Shown here one piece after another: positions 23,517 to 32,631 of a DNA stretch of 64,000 nucleotides. The notes beneath the pieces were generated by a model, which made no database searches, had not been told where the DNA came from, and saw only the letters and a program-made list of their open reading frames with translations. The DNA lies in NCBI RefSeq assembly GCF_017353185.1, contig NZ_JAFMYV010000010.1:62001-126000 (forward strand), read 5' to 3'. The DNA is from Fibrella rubiginis (GTDB taxonomy: Bacteria > Bacteroidota > Bacteroidia > Cytophagales > Spirosomataceae). A program made the translations under genes and the position numbers. The stretch's first letter is position 1; each line of letters opens with the position of its first letter.

Positions 23517-26500
23517 ATGAAGAATCAGTACATAGCTGTTTCGGCGGTGGTAGTAGGGCTGAGCCTTTATTCGCTGCCACAGTTGGCGGCCGCTCAGTTG
23601 CTCTCCTGGGCCGAAACGCCCGTCCGCCACGAGATGCAGGCGTATGATACCCGCCCCGCCAAAACACGGTCGCTGAAAAAGGCCCTGACCGAGGTGGAGC
23701 GGAAGTATCGCGTCAATTTTGCCTACGACGATCAGCTTATCGAAGGCCGCACGGCCGCCATTGAACTGACCGGCAATGCGCTGGAACAAACCCTCGACAA
23801 CCTGCTGAGTGGACAGGGGCTGCGGTTCCAGAAAATCAAAGAAAACCTGTTTGTCATTTCGGCAGCATCACCGGCTAAAGCGGCACCGGCCCCTTTAGCC
23901 AACCCCGCCACGGGCCGTCTCGACGTGGCGGCGCAGGCTCCGGAAGCCGTCGTGAAGCGGATTACGGGACAGGTGACTGACGAGAACAACCAGGCCCTGC
24001 CCGGCGTCAACGTGATTGAAAAAGGCACCAACACTGGCGCCACGACCGATGCCAACGGTGTCTACCAGATCAACGTGAGCGACGGCGCTACGGTGCTGAC
24101 ATTCAGTAGCGTAGGTTACATAAAGCAGGAGGTAATCATTGGCAACCAGAGCGTAATAAACGTGAAGATGGCCGTTGATAACCGCACGCTGGACGAAGTG
24201 GTTGTGGTGTCGTATGGTACGCAGAAGAAGGCAAACCTGACCGAGGCCGTGAGCATCGTAAACGTGGCCGAAGCGCAGAAAGTACAGGCTGCCTCGGTGG
24301 TCGACCAGATTCAGGGCCGGGCGTCGGGTGTGACTATCGCTTCTACGGGCGGTGCACCAGGCTCAACGCCGAGTATTCGTATTCGTGGCTCAAGCACGTT
24401 TAACACAAACCAAGACCCGATTTACGTTATTGACGGGGTGATTATTGGCAGTTCAAGCGCCGACTATAATCCCAGCAACATCGAAACGCTGACGATCCTG
24501 AAAGATGCCGCTGCTACGGCTCTCTATGGTTCACGTGGCATGAACGGAGCGGTGATTATTACTACCAAACGAGGTAAGGCAGGTAAGCCGCTAATTGAGT
24601 ACAACGGCTATTATGGGGTGCAGGAAATTGCCAAACGTTTGCCTCTGGCTGGCCGCGACCTGTACATTAAAACCTGGACAGACGCCTACCGCAACGGCGG
24701 ATTACCAGTGCCGGACTTCGGCGCGGGCAACTACAATACCGACTGGCAGGCAGCCCTGATCAAGCCGGGTGCTATCACTGATCATAATCTGGCTATTTCG
24801 GGTGGTACGGATAATGGTGCCAACAAATCGAACTACCGGATTTCGGCGGGCTATTTCTATCAGGATGGTACCATTGTGGGGCCAAACTTCAAGCGGTATT
24901 CCACCCAGATTAATTCGGGTGCCACGCGGGGTAATTTCAGCTTCGGCGAGTCGCTCTACCTGGCTTATCTCGATAATAGAAACGTGAATGGGCAGCCCTT
25001 TGACAACGTCATCCGGATGTCGCCGACTATTCCGGTATATGATCCCAATAACCTGAGTGGGTATGGCTTTGGTAATGCCAACAACGCTACGTTTGGCACC
25101 AATCCTATTGGACAGCAGCTAAAGGACGATAACACCACCCAACAATACAAAATGCTGGGTAACGTGTTTGGGCAGTACCAGATTTTGCCGTGGTTGAACT
25201 ACCGCCTCAGCCTGAGCCTGGACTTTTCGTACTTCCAGAACAGCTATTTTGCCCGCCCTGGCGCACTAAGTTACAATAGCCCCAACACGCCCTACGGCAT
25301 TCTGGATACGTCAAACGACCGGTACTTCAACACCATTGTGGAGAATACGCTGAATGCGGCCAAGAGTTTTGGTAAGCACAACCTGTCTGGTTTGCTGGGC
25401 TATACTACGCAACGCAACAACCGCACCAACCTCTACGCGCACACAGAAGGCATCACCGGCGATTTTAAGCAGCAGAACGCGGGTACACTTAACCCTCGTA
25501 CGGGTGGCTTTGAGGAAACAACGGGTCTGGTGTCTTACCTGGCGCGGGTGGACTACAACTATGATGGCAAGTACCTGATTCAGGGGAACATACGCCGCGA
25601 TGCGTCGTCGGTGTTTCCCAAAAGCAATCAGGTAGCCTATTTTCCGTCGGTGTCTGTGGGCTGGAACATCAGCCGGGAGAGCTTCATGCAGGAGGTTCCG
25701 GCCATTGCTGACCTGAAAATCAGGGCTAGCTACGGTACAGTAGGAAATCAGGCCATTGCCCCGTATCGGCTCGACCCGACCATTGCGCCTAACCTCAACT
25801 ATGTGCTGGGTGGTGGCGATCAGATTGTGGCGGGTGCCGCCAATACGCAGTTGCAGAACGCTAACCTGAAATGGGAAAGCAAAGAGACCGCCGACGTGGG
25901 TATCGACGCCAGCTTCCTGAATGGAAAGCTGCAACTGACCACCGATTATTTCCGGTCATTGTCTAAAAACCTGTTGTTTCAGGTGCCCCTACCCATTTCG
26001 GCGGGCAACGCCGGTGCCAACCCGTATGACAACATTGGCTCTATTGAAAACAAAGGATTTGAGCTGAGCCTGACCTATCGCGATAAGAAAGGCGATTTTG
26101 GCTATAGCATCAACGGACAGTTAACCAGTATTCGCAACAAGGCGCTGGTGTTAGTGCCAGCCAACGGCAACCAGCCTATCTATGGCTATGGCAACTTCCT
26201 CCGCACGGAGGCGGGTGGTCCGCTGGCCGCTTTTTATGTGCTGCGACAGAACGGTATTTTCCAGACTAAAGAAGAGATTGCCGCTGGTCCGAAGCAACCT
26301 AACGTTAGCCCCGGCGACGTGCGCTACGTAGATTCTAACGGCGACGGGCAGATCAACAATGACGACCGGCAGGTAATAGGAACGCCCTATCCCAAGCTGG
26401 AATATGGAGCTAACATCGGGCTGACGTACAAGAACTTCGACTTTACGATGTACTTCCAGGGCGTGTCGGGCAATCTGCTCTTCAACCGCAGCCTGAACTG

Positions 26501-26897
26501 GACCAATCGCTTCGACGACGTGCAGAACGTACGCACCGACGTGACCTACTGGACTGGTCCCGGCACGTCGGTCACTACGCCCAAGCCCATCAAAGGCGAT
26601 CCTACGCTGAACCCGGCTTTCAACTCAGACCGGTGGGTAGAAAGCGGTGCCTATGGCCGCATTCGGACCATGCAACTGGGCTACAACCTGCCTGGTACGC
26701 TGCTAAGCCGGTTTAAGCTGACCACCGCCCGCGTATACGTAAACGCCCAAAACCTGCTGACTATCACCAAATATTCGGGCTACAACCCCGACGTGGTGGG
26801 TAATGCAGGCCAGGCTGACCTCTACAACCGGGGCGTCGACCAGGGCAATTACCCGGTGGCCCGTGTGATTAGCGGGGGAGTGCAGTTTGGTTTTTAA
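23517..26897 (+). CDS. SusC/RagA-family TonB-linked outer-membrane transporter with STN domain
   Basis: An 1126-residue outer-membrane glycan importer. Order: signal peptide (1-26, QLAAAQ), STN signalling domain (about 50-115), carboxypeptidase-regulatory-like domain (147-222, ITGQVTDENNQALPGVNVIEKGT split across it), TonB box LDEVVVVSYG (225-234), plug domain (237-350, with IRIRGSSTFNTNQDPIYVIDG) and the barrel to the C terminus (ISGGVQFGF, ending in Phe). The STN domain means it can signal through FecR to the ECF sigma factor. It is followed 32 bases later by the SusD partner. Confidence 0.95.
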   Translation: MKNQYIAVSAVVVGLSLYSLPQLAAAQLLSWAETPVRHEMQAYDTRPAKTRSLKKALTEVERKYRVNFAYDDQLIEGRTAAIELTGNALEQTLDNLLSGQGLRFQKIKENLFVISAASPAKAAPAPLANPATGRLDVAAQAPEAVVKRITGQVTDENNQALPGVNVIEKGTNTGATTDANGVYQINVSDGATVLTFSSVGYIKQEVIIGNQSVINVKMAVDNRTLDEVVVVSYGTQKKANLTEAVSIVNVAEAQKVQAASVVDQIQGRASGVTIASTGGAPGSTPSIRIRGSSTFNTNQDPIYVIDGVIIGSSSADYNPSNIETLTILKDAAATALYGSRGMNGAVIITTKRGKAGKPLIEYNGYYGVQEIAKRLPLAGRDLYIKTWTDAYRNGGLPVPDFGAGNYNTDWQAALIKPGAITDHNLAISGGTDNGANKSNYRISAGYFYQDGTIVGPNFKRYSTQINSGATRGNFSFGESLYLAYLDNRNVNGQPFDNVIRMSPTIPVYDPNNLSGYGFGNANNATFGTNPIGQQLKDDNTTQQYKMLGNVFGQYQILPWLNYRLSLSLDFSYFQNSYFARPGALSYNSPNTPYGILDTSNDRYFNTIVENTLNAAKSFGKHNLSGLLGYTTQRNNRTNLYAHTEGITGDFKQQNAGTLNPRTGGFEETTGLVSYLARVDYNYDGKYLIQGNIRRDASSVFPKSNQVAYFPSVSVGWNISRESFMQEVPAIADLKIRASYGTVGNQAIAPYRLDPTIAPNLNYVLGGGDQIVAGAANTQLQNANLKWESKETADVGIDASFLNGKLQLTTDYFRSLSKNLLFQVPLPISAGNAGANPYDNIGSIENKGFELSLTYRDKKGDFGYSINGQLTSIRNKALVLVPANGNQPIYGYGNFLRTEAGGPLAAFYVLRQNGIFQTKEEIAAGPKQPNVSPGDVRYVDSNGDGQINNDDRQVIGTPYPKLEYGANIGLTYKNFDFTMYFQGVSGNLLFNRSLNWTNRFDDVQNVRTDVTYWTGPGTSVTTPKPIKGDPTLNPAFNSDRWVESGAYGRIRTMQLGYNLPGTLLSRFKLTTARVYVNAQNLLTITKYSGYNPDVVGNAGQADLYNRGVDQGNYPVARVISGGVQFGF

Positions 26898-26929
26898 TAG
26901 TAAGTCAACACGACAAATTTCGTACGACC

Positions 26930-28495
26930 ATGAATAAGAAAACACTGGTATTGACCAGCCTATTAACCGGGGGTATCCTGTTTAGCTGTAGCGAAAGCAA
27001 ACTGCTGGATCAGGTGAACCCCAACCAGTCGTCGGCTTCGACGTTCTGGAAAAACCAGAATGACGCCCTCACAGGGCTGAATGCCGCCTACAGCGGCGTA
27101 CAAGACCGCCGTTGGTCGCTCTGGACGCTGTTTTTGACCGACATGCCGTCAGATGAAGGTTATAGCCAAAGTCCCTGGACAGACCTGTCTAATCTGGGTA
27201 AGTTCATCATTACGGACTACAACCTGCCCATGAACTTCGAATCGTTTCAGGCGGCGTATCAGGGGCTGTACCGGGTGCATCAGGTGCTGGAAAACGTACC
27301 TAACATCAAGATGGACGCGGCCCTGCAGAAGCGCATTCTGGCCGAGGCCAAGGTGATCCGGGCCTATTACTACTACAGCATGGCCAACATCTGGGGCAAC
27401 GTGCCGCTGGTGCTGAATTCGCAGGGGCTGGGCGACCGACCCAAGCAGGCTACGCAGGCGCAGGTATTTGAGCAGGTGATCAAAGATGCCACCGAAGCCG
27501 CCGCTGATCTGCCCGAAGCCTACACGGGAGTAGACGTGGGGCGGTTCCACAAGTACAGTGCCATTGCGCTGATCGGGAAAGCATACATGCAGCAGCGCAA
27601 ATGGACCGAAGCCGCCGCGGCACTGAAGCAGATTGTCGACGTAACGCCTGCGCGGTTTGACTTGATGCCCAACTGGCAGGACAACTTTACCACGGCGGCA
27701 GAGAACAACAAGGAGTCGATCATGGAGATTCAGTACCACGAAGAAAACCGCCTCGGCTTCCCCAACTACGACGTGGCCGGTGGCTCTGAATCGTGGGAGC
27801 GGGCGCAGTTTTTCGGCCTCCGTAACACGCCCGGTTTCAGCGGCGGCGGCTGGTGCGACGGTCAACCCACGAAGTGGCTGGAACTGGAATTTTTGAAAGA
27901 GAAAGACAAAGCCGGCAATCAGGACCCCCGTATGGATTACACCCTCTTCTGGGCGGGTAGTAAATTGAAGCCCTATGGAAAAACATACGACGAATTTACC
28001 CAAACTGCCAACGGTAAAGATTTTGTACCGGGTCGGGATAGGTTCTGGATCAAGTACACGAACTACTACAAAGCCAACGATAGCTACTTTTCGGGCATCA
28101 ACAACCGGGTTATTCGTTTGGCCGACATTTACCTGCTCTATGCCGAAGCCCTGAACGAACTGGGCCAAACGCCCGCCGCCATTCCCTTTGCCAACAAGGT
28201 ACGGGCGCGGGTAAACATGACCCCGCTGGCCCTCACGCTGAGCCAAACGGCTTTTCGTGATCAACTGCGCCATGACCGCGTGGTGGAACTGGCCGGGGAA
28301 TCGCAACGGTACTGGGACATGAAGCGCTATGGTATTGTAGGCCCCGAAATAGCGGGCTCGGAAACGAAACCCGCCAACGAAGCCAATACTGATACTGAAT
28401 TCAAGACGTTCGTGAAAGGCAAAAGTGAGTTCTACCCGCTGCCCCTTTACGAAACCGACGCCAACCCCAACCTGAAGCAAAACCCAGGCTGGTAA
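26930..28495 (+). CDS. SusD/RagB-family surface glycan-binding lipoprotein
   Basis: A 521-residue lipoprotein (lipobox GILFSC, lipid on C20) that caps the SusC barrel at the cell surface. It has the family's N-terminal NPNQSSASTFWKNQNDALTGLNAAY, TPR-like helices (for example KVIRAYYYYSMANIWGNVPLV) and the C-terminal RHDRVVELAGESQRYWDMKRYG with a final NPGW. Full length for the family. It lies between susC and a GH43 gene and the whole set forms a polysaccharide-utilisation locus. Confidence 0.95.
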   Translation: MNKKTLVLTSLLTGGILFSCSESKLLDQVNPNQSSASTFWKNQNDALTGLNAAYSGVQDRRWSLWTLFLTDMPSDEGYSQSPWTDLSNLGKFIITDYNLPMNFESFQAAYQGLYRVHQVLENVPNIKMDAALQKRILAEAKVIRAYYYYSMANIWGNVPLVLNSQGLGDRPKQATQAQVFEQVIKDATEAAADLPEAYTGVDVGRFHKYSAIALIGKAYMQQRKWTEAAAALKQIVDVTPARFDLMPNWQDNFTTAAENNKESIMEIQYHEENRLGFPNYDVAGGSESWERAQFFGLRNTPGFSGGGWCDGQPTKWLELEFLKEKDKAGNQDPRMDYTLFWAGSKLKPYGKTYDEFTQTANGKDFVPGRDRFWIKYTNYYKANDSYFSGINNRVIRLADIYLLYAEALNELGQTPAAIPFANKVRARVNMTPLALTLSQTAFRDQLRHDRVVELAGESQRYWDMKRYGIVGPEIAGSETKPANEANTDTEFKTFVKGKSEFYPLPLYETDANPNLKQNPGW

Positions 28496-28499
28496 GAGA

Positions 28500-28587
28500 G
28501 TCTAAAGTCCAATGTTTAAGGTCCAATGTTGCTCCGCCTGCTTCTACTGGCGGAGCAACATTGGACCTTAAACATTGGACTTTAGAC
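28500..28587. repeat. Heptad palindrome with 39-bp perfect arms
   Basis: 28500-28538 is the exact complement of 28549-28587; loop TGCTTCTACT (AGTAGAAG on the other strand). Steps of seven read GTCTAAA, GTCCAAT, GTTTAAG, GTCCAAT, then GTTGCTCCGCC. It starts 4 bases after the susD stop and separates susD from the GH43 gene. Confidence 0.97.
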
Positions 28588-28614
28588 CTTTAACCCCCTT
28601 TATCCTGCTCAACT

Positions 28615-29664
28615 ATGAAAAACACGCTTTTCTTCCTCGTCCTGCTGGTTCAACTGGGGTGCAAATTGGGAACACCGAACAGCAGTCCGACGCCCACGCC
28701 CGTGGTGGTGACCGATACGGCAACCACGTTCAAAAACCCGCTGCTCACCGTTGGCCCTGATCCCTGGGTAGTCTACAGCGATGGGTTTTACTACGTCATG
28801 CACACCACCGGTAGCGACCTGCGGATTTATAAGACGGCCAAAATGAGCTTGTTGGGTTCGTCAACGTACAAATCGGTCTGGTCGCCGCCCGCCACACCCG
28901 CCACGCGTGACGTGTGGGCACCGGAGCTACACCGGATCAACAACCGATGGTACATCTACTACTCTGCGGTGGTGGCGCCGCGTGTGAATCACAGGATCTG
29001 GGTGCTCGAAAACGAATCGCCCGACCCGATGGCGGGTACGTGGGTGCCGCGCGGACAAGTGCAGCTACCCGACGATAGCTGGGCGATTGATGGTACGTCG
29101 GTGGTGATCAATGGGCAGCAGTATTTCGCCTGGTCGGGCTGGGAAAACGAGACGACTGATAAAACGCAGAACATCTACCTCTGCGCCATGAAAGACCCCC
29201 TGACGCCCACCGGACCCCGCATCCGCCTGTCGCAGCCTACCCTCGACTGGGAGAAAAACGGCTTCCCCGTCAACGAGGGACCGGAGTTTCTGGTCCACAA
29301 TGACAAGACATTTCTGATCTATTCGGGCAGTTTCTGCGGCACCGACTACTATGCGCTGGGGCAGCTAACGGCCTCATCAACCGCCGATCTGACCAACGCG
29401 GCTTCGTGGAAAAAAACACCCACGCCCGTCTTCGGACCCAGCATGGCCAATGGAGTATATGGCCTGGGCCACAACGGCTTTTTCACCACCCCCGACGGCA
29501 AGCAAAACTGGATTCTGTACCACGCCAACCCGCAAGCCGGGCAGGGCTGCGGCGATCAGCGGTCCATTCGAATGCAGCCATTTACCTACAACCCCGACGG
29601 CACACCTAATTTCGGGCAACCCGTGCCTATCACGCAGTTGCTAAAACGGCCTTCGGGCGAGTAG
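28615..29664 (+). CDS. Glycoside hydrolase family 43 lipoprotein
   Basis: A 349-residue five-bladed beta-propeller glycosidase with a lipobox (LVQLGC, C16). Family 43 signatures: the general base region GPDPWVVYSDGFYY (D49), the region WAPELH (101-106), WAIDGTSVV with the pKa-modulating Asp (D159), and NEGPEFLVHNDKTFLIYSG with the acid Glu (E221). GLGHNGFF (about H285) supplies a conserved His near the sugar. Likely acts on alpha-L-arabinofuranosyl or beta-xylosyl linkages such as arabinan; the exact linkage is inference. It is the only hydrolase in this locus, so the target oligosaccharide is probably simple or pre-digested. Confidence 0.9.
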   Translation: MKNTLFFLVLLVQLGCKLGTPNSSPTPTPVVVTDTATTFKNPLLTVGPDPWVVYSDGFYYVMHTTGSDLRIYKTAKMSLLGSSTYKSVWSPPATPATRDVWAPELHRINNRWYIYYSAVVAPRVNHRIWVLENESPDPMAGTWVPRGQVQLPDDSWAIDGTSVVINGQQYFAWSGWENETTDKTQNIYLCAMKDPLTPTGPRIRLSQPTLDWEKNGFPVNEGPEFLVHNDKTFLIYSGSFCGTDYYALGQLTASSTADLTNAASWKKTPTPVFGPSMANGVYGLGHNGFFTTPDGKQNWILYHANPQAGQGCGDQRSIRMQPFTYNPDGTPNFGQPVPITQLLKRPSGE

Positions 29665-29693
29665 ATGACCAGCTGGTCAGTTGTGGTTTGTAG

Positions 29694-30641
29694 TCAATGG
29701 CTGTCTACTGTTTCGCTGCCAACTGACTCACCCACCGCCGGCGGGGCAACGCCCGGCTCTATGAACATTTGCCTGATGTCGGGCATCTCCGTACGCAGCG
29801 TGTTTGAAATCCGGTGGATAGCGTGGCTGATTAAATCGGCGGTGAGGGCCGGGTCAAAGGCCACACGCTGCATCAGCACGATTTCGTTGGGCGACATGTA
29901 GATCGTATGCAGAAACAGCACCGACGTCACAGCCGCATCGGCTTCGGTCAGGTCAACAAGCCGGTTTTTGGTCATTTCGTCTACGCCCTCGCCCATGAGC
30001 AGGCTCTTGCTTTCCCGCGCCAGCACCACCGAAATACCAACCAGCAACAACCCAATCAGGATAGAGGCGATGCCATCGAAATAGGGATTGTCGAATACCT
30101 GTCCCAGCACCACACCCGCCAGCGCGATGAGTAGTCCCAGCACGTCGGCGGCGTCTTCAAACAGCACCGTAAAGGTGGCGGGGTCTTTGCTGTCGATCAC
30201 CGCCTGCCAGAAGGGCTGCTTACCACGTTGCGTGTTGAAAGCCGTTAGCGCGGTGTAGAGCGAGTAGCCGTCCAGCACCAGTGCCACCCCCAGCACAACG
30301 TAGTTCCAGATCGGATTTTCGACCTGCTCCGGATGCTGCAGATGGGTGACTCCCTCATAAAGCGATACACCCCCGCCCACCGCAAAAATGAGTAGCGCCA
30401 CGATGTAGGACCAGAAAAACAACTCGCGCCCATAGCCGAAAGGACGTTTGGCGTCGGCTGGTTTCTGGCTCCGGTAGATTCCCAGCAGCAGCAGCAATTC
30501 ATTGCCCGAATCGACCAGCGAATGAATGCCTTCCGAGATCATCGCCGAGCTGCCGGTGATGCTGGCGGCTACAAATTTGGTGGCCGCAATACCCAGGTTG
30601 GCGAAGAGGGCAGTGTAGATAGGACCTTTGGCAATAGACAT
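29694..30641 (-). CDS. Cation diffusion facilitator family transporter
   Basis: A 315-residue inner-membrane divalent-cation/proton antiporter. About six TM helices; metal-site motifs SEGIHSLVDSGNE in TM2 and VLFEDAADVLG in TM5 (E and D in place of the usual H/D-xxx-D). The cytoplasmic C-terminal domain starts near SLLMGEGVDEMT. The ATG at 30641 is preferred because it begins directly before AKGPIYTALFANLGIAATKF; a TTG at 30695 would add an unconserved leader. Substrate (Zn, Mn, Fe or Co) is not determinable. Confidence 0.9.
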   Translation of the reverse strand: MSIAKGPIYTALFANLGIAATKFVAASITGSSAMISEGIHSLVDSGNELLLLLGIYRSQKPADAKRPFGYGRELFFWSYIVALLIFAVGGGVSLYEGVTHLQHPEQVENPIWNYVVLGVALVLDGYSLYTALTAFNTQRGKQPFWQAVIDSKDPATFTVLFEDAADVLGLLIALAGVVLGQVFDNPYFDGIASILIGLLLVGISVVLARESKSLLMGEGVDEMTKNRLVDLTEADAAVTSVLFLHTIYMSPNEIVLMQRVAFDPALTADLISHAIHRISNTLRTEMPDIRQMFIEPGVAPPAVGESVGSETVDSH

Positions 30642-30709
30642 CGTGCGGAGAACAGAAAGAGTATATGTTGCGCTATAAAGCCGGACAGACACCAAATGGT
30701 TAGAATAGC

Positions 30710-31429
30710 CTACCGAACAACAGCCCCCGATTTGATGGCTACCGCCGAGCCATCGGCCAGAAAAACCGAATGTGGTGCCTGCTCGAAAAACGGCGCAAAC
30801 AGGGGCCCGTATAGTTTGGGAACGTCGCAGTTAACGTCGTAGTCCGTGACGGGGTAGATGGTCCATTGTGGATGCACCACTTCATACTCCGACGTGCGGC
30901 CCGGTCCCCGCCCGGTGTAGCCCCAGTAATGTTCGGTGATGAATGCCTCCTCCGTGCCCGGCACCAGCGCATGACCTTCGCGGTTGGCCGTGATCCGGAT
31001 GTGGTTCCAGTTGCTGCCTACTTTCCATTCATAGCCAATGCGCTGACTATCAGCGTCTACTGATTCGCTGTGCCGCATGGGGTGGGTGGCGTAAGGTTCA
31101 CCGTACAACGTTCTGGCTACTACCACAATAGCCCGTTTGGGTACAATCTCTTTCACAAAAACAACGCCTCGTTTCCAGCCCGTGTCGGTTTTGCGGCGCA
31201 CATAGAACCGCAAATTGAATTCTTCGAATTCGGTGTGCAACGGCACCGCCACCCGGCCAAACATGCGCACTTTCTGAAAATAAAACCCGACCAGGCTACC
31301 GTAGCAAACGCCCTCAAACTCATCAAGCTCGGTACCATAAGGCACTAGTGGTTCCAGCACCCGACGGTCAATGGCATAATTGGCAAAAATGAGATTGCGC
31401 CATTCGGCAGTCAGAAACGTAATAGTCAT
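30710..31429 (-). CDS. DUF2071 (YqjF-like) protein
   Basis: A 239-residue soluble protein. Conserved features of the DUF2071 family are visible: LTAEWRNLIFANYAIDRRVLEPLVPYG at the start, FEEFNLRFYVRR near residue 90 and a C-terminal SVFLADGSAVAIKSGAVV. Members resemble the acetoacetate-decarboxylase-like fold, but no catalytic Lys can be assigned here. The ATG at 31429 is preferred; a GTG at 31483 gives an unconserved basic leader. It is the same strand as the CDF transporter, about 70 bases upstream of it. Confidence 0.8.
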   Translation of the reverse strand: MTITFLTAEWRNLIFANYAIDRRVLEPLVPYGTELDEFEGVCYGSLVGFYFQKVRMFGRVAVPLHTEFEEFNLRFYVRRKTDTGWKRGVVFVKEIVPKRAIVVVARTLYGEPYATHPMRHSESVDADSQRIGYEWKVGSNWNHIRITANREGHALVPGTEEAFITEHYWGYTGRGPGRTSEYEVVHPQWTIYPVTDYDVNCDVPKLYGPLFAPFFEQAPHSVFLADGSAVAIKSGAVVR

Positions 31430-31516
31430 GTGATAGTAACGACGCCGGCGGGGGATGGTTTTAGCTGCCCGCATCAAACGCACCTGGACTACAAGTTGCT
31501 CTTAGGTCGGTTTACT

Positions 31517-32440
31517 TTAATGCCAAACTTGTGACTCGGTTAGGGCAAATAACTTTTTGTAGAGGGCCGTCAGCCCGTACGTACCCAGTTGACCATAATC
31601 GACAATGCGTTTTATCTGACCATTAGCGTAGTTAATTGTAGTGGTACTGGTAGCATGATCTGTTGCTCTTATTTCATAGTTATCGTTAAGATGTGCAAAA
31701 TCAATATAGTTTACTAGATCATGAATTTCCTTGAGTTTGACAGCATCTAGGGTTGTCTTAAATTTTCCCTCTTTTTTTGAATAATACGATGCGTCATAGT
31801 AGGCTGATCTATCCTGATTTATAATCAATTTAAACGTTGGACAGCTTCCTAAACAACCGGTAGCTTGATAAGTAATCGACCTAATATCCTGCTTCGATGG
31901 GTTGGGATTATATTCAATAAAATTATCGAACTTATATATCAGATTTTTAGACTCCACATTCTCAAGTGTATCATTATCAATCCAGTTTCTCTCTCGTAGA
32001 CCAACATAATTTAAGTAAGTTGCTGAGTCCTTTTTTACAACAAACGGAAAAGAGCATTCTCTATATTTTCTTGTCAGTCGCTCTACAGAATAGCCCTTCT
32101 CGCCAAAATCCAGTATACAGTAGATATGGTGTCCATACCAATTACTGGTAATCAGCAAATCAGTATATCCGTTGCCATCTACATCCACTTTTTCGTAGGG
32201 CTTCACTTTCAATGAGTCTGCAAGGCGTTGGCATTTTTGTTTCTCGAATATTAACGATGTATTGACTTTAAATTGGGTATACTTGTCCTGATAACCAGTA
32301 TAAGTTCGCTTAAATAGATCAACAACCTGTGCCGCATTCGTAATGCCATCAATTGGAATTGAAACAGTGTTTTCAGTTTGCGCATGTGTCGCATTTGCAA
32401 AGGCTACTATGAAGATGATAGCTGATAAATAACGGTTCAT
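31517..32440 (-). CDS. Exported protein with DUF6438-like domain (AT-rich gene)
   Basis: A 307-residue protein with a signal peptide (1-20, ATHAQ). The C-terminal half (about 175-300) fits the DUF6438 pattern: IRSITYQATGCLGSCPTFKL with two Cys spaced five apart, then a NYANGQIKRIVDYGQ segment. The N-terminal half contains DGNGYTDLLITSNWYGH, resembling a single VCBS-type motif. Base composition is strikingly AT-rich compared with both neighbours and codon choice is different, which suggests recent transfer. Function unknown. Confidence 0.75.
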   Translation of the reverse strand: MNRYLSAIIFIVAFANATHAQTENTVSIPIDGITNAAQVVDLFKRTYTGYQDKYTQFKVNTSLIFEKQKCQRLADSLKVKPYEKVDVDGNGYTDLLITSNWYGHHIYCILDFGEKGYSVERLTRKYRECSFPFVVKKDSATYLNYVGLRERNWIDNDTLENVESKNLIYKFDNFIEYNPNPSKQDIRSITYQATGCLGSCPTFKLIINQDRSAYYDASYYSKKEGKFKTTLDAVKLKEIHDLVNYIDFAHLNDNYEIRATDHATSTTTINYANGQIKRIVDYGQLGTYGLTALYKKLFALTESQVWH

Positions 32441-32576
32441 GTAGCGTGTAGTTGGTAGGAAGATAGATTTGTGTTAAAGGCTGGATCAATTTGTGGCTGA
32501 CCCCAGATGATGTACAGCCTAGCCCATCGACTGATAATAAACGTTAAACTGGTGACGAATTGACATAGACAATCAA

Positions 32577-32608
32577 AACGTGGCGACTAGAAAACCAGCC
32601 GCCACGTT
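32577..32608 (-). terminator. Terminator after glgB
   Basis: AACGTGGCG (32577-32585) pairs with CGCCACGTT (32600-32608). On the minus strand the stem is followed by TTGATTG after CGTTT. It lies 24 bases past the glgB stop. The remaining 32441-32576 stretch shows no further feature. Confidence 0.65.
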
Positions 32609-32631
32609 GCATTCTTTATCGCTTCCGCTCT

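Noticed and set aside
27149..28480. 443-residue frame antisense to susD, and similar long antisense frames at 8799-9656 and 14655-15896
   Set aside because: They mirror strongly supported genes on the other strand and show no family features; GC-rich codon use creates such shadows.
32480..32487. TAGATTTG as a plus-strand promoter near 32465-32475
   Set aside because: The motif fits TAnnTTTG, but no plus-strand gene follows.
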